Source: Acidobacteriota bacterium
Lineage (GTDB): Bacteria > Acidobacteriota > Terriglobia > Terriglobales > Acidobacteriaceae
Assembly (NCBI GenBank): GCA_021810175.1
Contig: JAJZJJ010000207.1
Location: 1-6,029, forward strand
Direction: 5' to 3'
DNA length: 6,029 nt
Below the pieces are notes generated by a model. The model made no database searches. It was given only the letters and a program-made list of their open reading frames with translations, and had not been told where the DNA came from. This document shows, one piece after another, positions 5,557 through 6,029 of the stretch; the stretch's first letter is position 1; each line of letters begins with the position of its first letter. A program made the position numbers and the translations under genes.

Positions 5557-6029
5557 GTGAGCGAACCCATGGCAAGACAATCCCAGCGCCCGAAGAGTCT
5601 GTTTCTCAGCCGCGACGAGTCGTGGCTGAAGTTCAACCGGCGTGTTCTGGAAGAGGCTGAGGACGGAACGAATCCGCTGCTGGAGCGGGTGAAGTTTCTG
5701 GCCATTACGGCGAGTAATCTCGACGAGTTTTTCGAGATTCGGGTTGCCGGGGTTCTGCAGCGGGTGGAGGACGGATACAACGAGGCGGCTCCGGACGGTA
5801 AGACACTGCGGGAGTCGCTGGAGGCGATGAAGGAAGAGACGCAGCGTTTTGTCGCCGACCAGTACCGCTGCTGGAACGAGGCGCTGCTGCCGGCGCTGCG
5901 GCACGAGCACATCCGCGTGCTGACGTGGGATGAGCTGGATGAGGATGCGCAGGCCGCGGCCACGGAATACTACCAGCGCGAAGTGGATCCGCTGCTGACG
6001 CCGATCACCATTGACCCGGCGCATCCCTT
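5557..6029 (+). CDS. ppk1: Polyphosphate kinase 1 (N-terminal part)
   Basis: The gene runs off the right edge after 157 codons of an expected roughly 700. PPK1 makes inorganic polyphosphate from the terminal phosphate of ATP, reversibly, at the inner membrane. The visible part is the N-terminal helical domain: LFLSRDESWLKFNRRVLEEA, then NPLLERVKFLAITASNLDEF, then FEIRVAGVLQRVEDGY. The SNLDEFF motif holds the conserved Asn that contacts the adenine of ATP in the E. coli enzyme. The end of the window (VDPLLTPITIDPAHP) matches the start of the next domain. The catalytic histidines lie outside. Two starts are possible. GTG at 5557 has GAGG (5547-5550) 6 bases upstream and is the longest open form, with an in-frame TAG at 5545-5547. 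ATG at 5569 gives MARQSQRPKSLF but sits 18 bases from that site. I prefer GTG, as other genes here also use it. Confidence 0.93.
   Translation, partial: MSEPMARQSQRPKSLFLSRDESWLKFNRRVLEEAEDGTNPLLERVKFLAITASNLDEFFEIRVAGVLQRVEDGYNEAAPDGKTLRESLEAMKEETQRFVADQYRCWNEALLPALRHEHIRVLTWDELDEDAQAAATEYYQREVDPLLTPITIDPAHP

Noticed and set aside
5365..6024. Minus-strand frame of 219 codons opposite ppk1
   Set aside because: The plus strand here clearly encodes the PPK1 N-terminus; the antisense product is rich in Arg, Gln and Leu and has no motif.

Overview
The window is GC-rich, densely coded chromosomal DNA with genes on both strands. The best guess for the source is a Gram-negative (two-membrane) bacterium, probably Acidobacteriota of the Terriglobia type. 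The two-membrane call rests on a TolC-type outer-membrane channel paired with an EmrA-type adaptor. The phylum call is weaker: it rests on the overall flavour of the proteins, such as a soluble VirB10/TrbI-like secreted protein, a short single-span signal peptidase I and a divergent sigma-like protein. No rRNA, tRNA, CRISPR array, insertion sequence or phage gene is visible.

Layout, left to right. (1) 2-187, +: the last 61 codons of an FGGY-family sugar kinase, probably xylulokinase. (2) 196-229: a perfect 13-bp-stem hairpin between the convergent kinase and signal peptidase genes, a likely shared terminator. (3) 285-800, -: signal peptidase I (LepB), with the Ser37/Lys80 dyad. (4) 827-1681, -: a secreted protein resembling the C-terminal domain of VirB10/TrbI, 26 bp upstream of lepB and probably co-transcribed with it. 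(5) 1792-1823: a hairpin just past the end of the efflux operon. (6) 1862-3088, -: an EmrA/HlyD-type membrane fusion protein. (7) 3091-4572, -: a TolC-family outer-membrane protein, 2 bp upstream of emrA and surely in one operon with it. (8) 4573-4768: the upstream region of the operon, with a 12-bp imperfect direct repeat. (9) 4769-5368, -: a divergent ECF sigma-factor-like protein. (10) 5369-5556: a divergent promoter region. (11) 5557-6029, +: the first 157 codons of polyphosphate kinase (ppk1), running off the end of the window.

How the genes fit together. TolC and EmrA would form the outer-membrane and periplasmic parts of a tripartite efflux pump, but the EmrB-type inner-membrane transporter that normally completes it is absent. 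A hairpin closes the operon after emrA, so the pump must borrow a transporter from elsewhere. The sigma-like protein lies directly upstream of the efflux operon on the same strand and divergent from ppk1, so it could regulate either, but nothing in the sequence proves this. The remaining genes are housekeeping (sugar kinase, signal peptidase, polyphosphate kinase).

I see no clear new defence or mobile system. The items most worth a second look are the orphan VirB10-like protein, the EmrA-TolC pair without EmrB, and the degenerate sigma-like protein.
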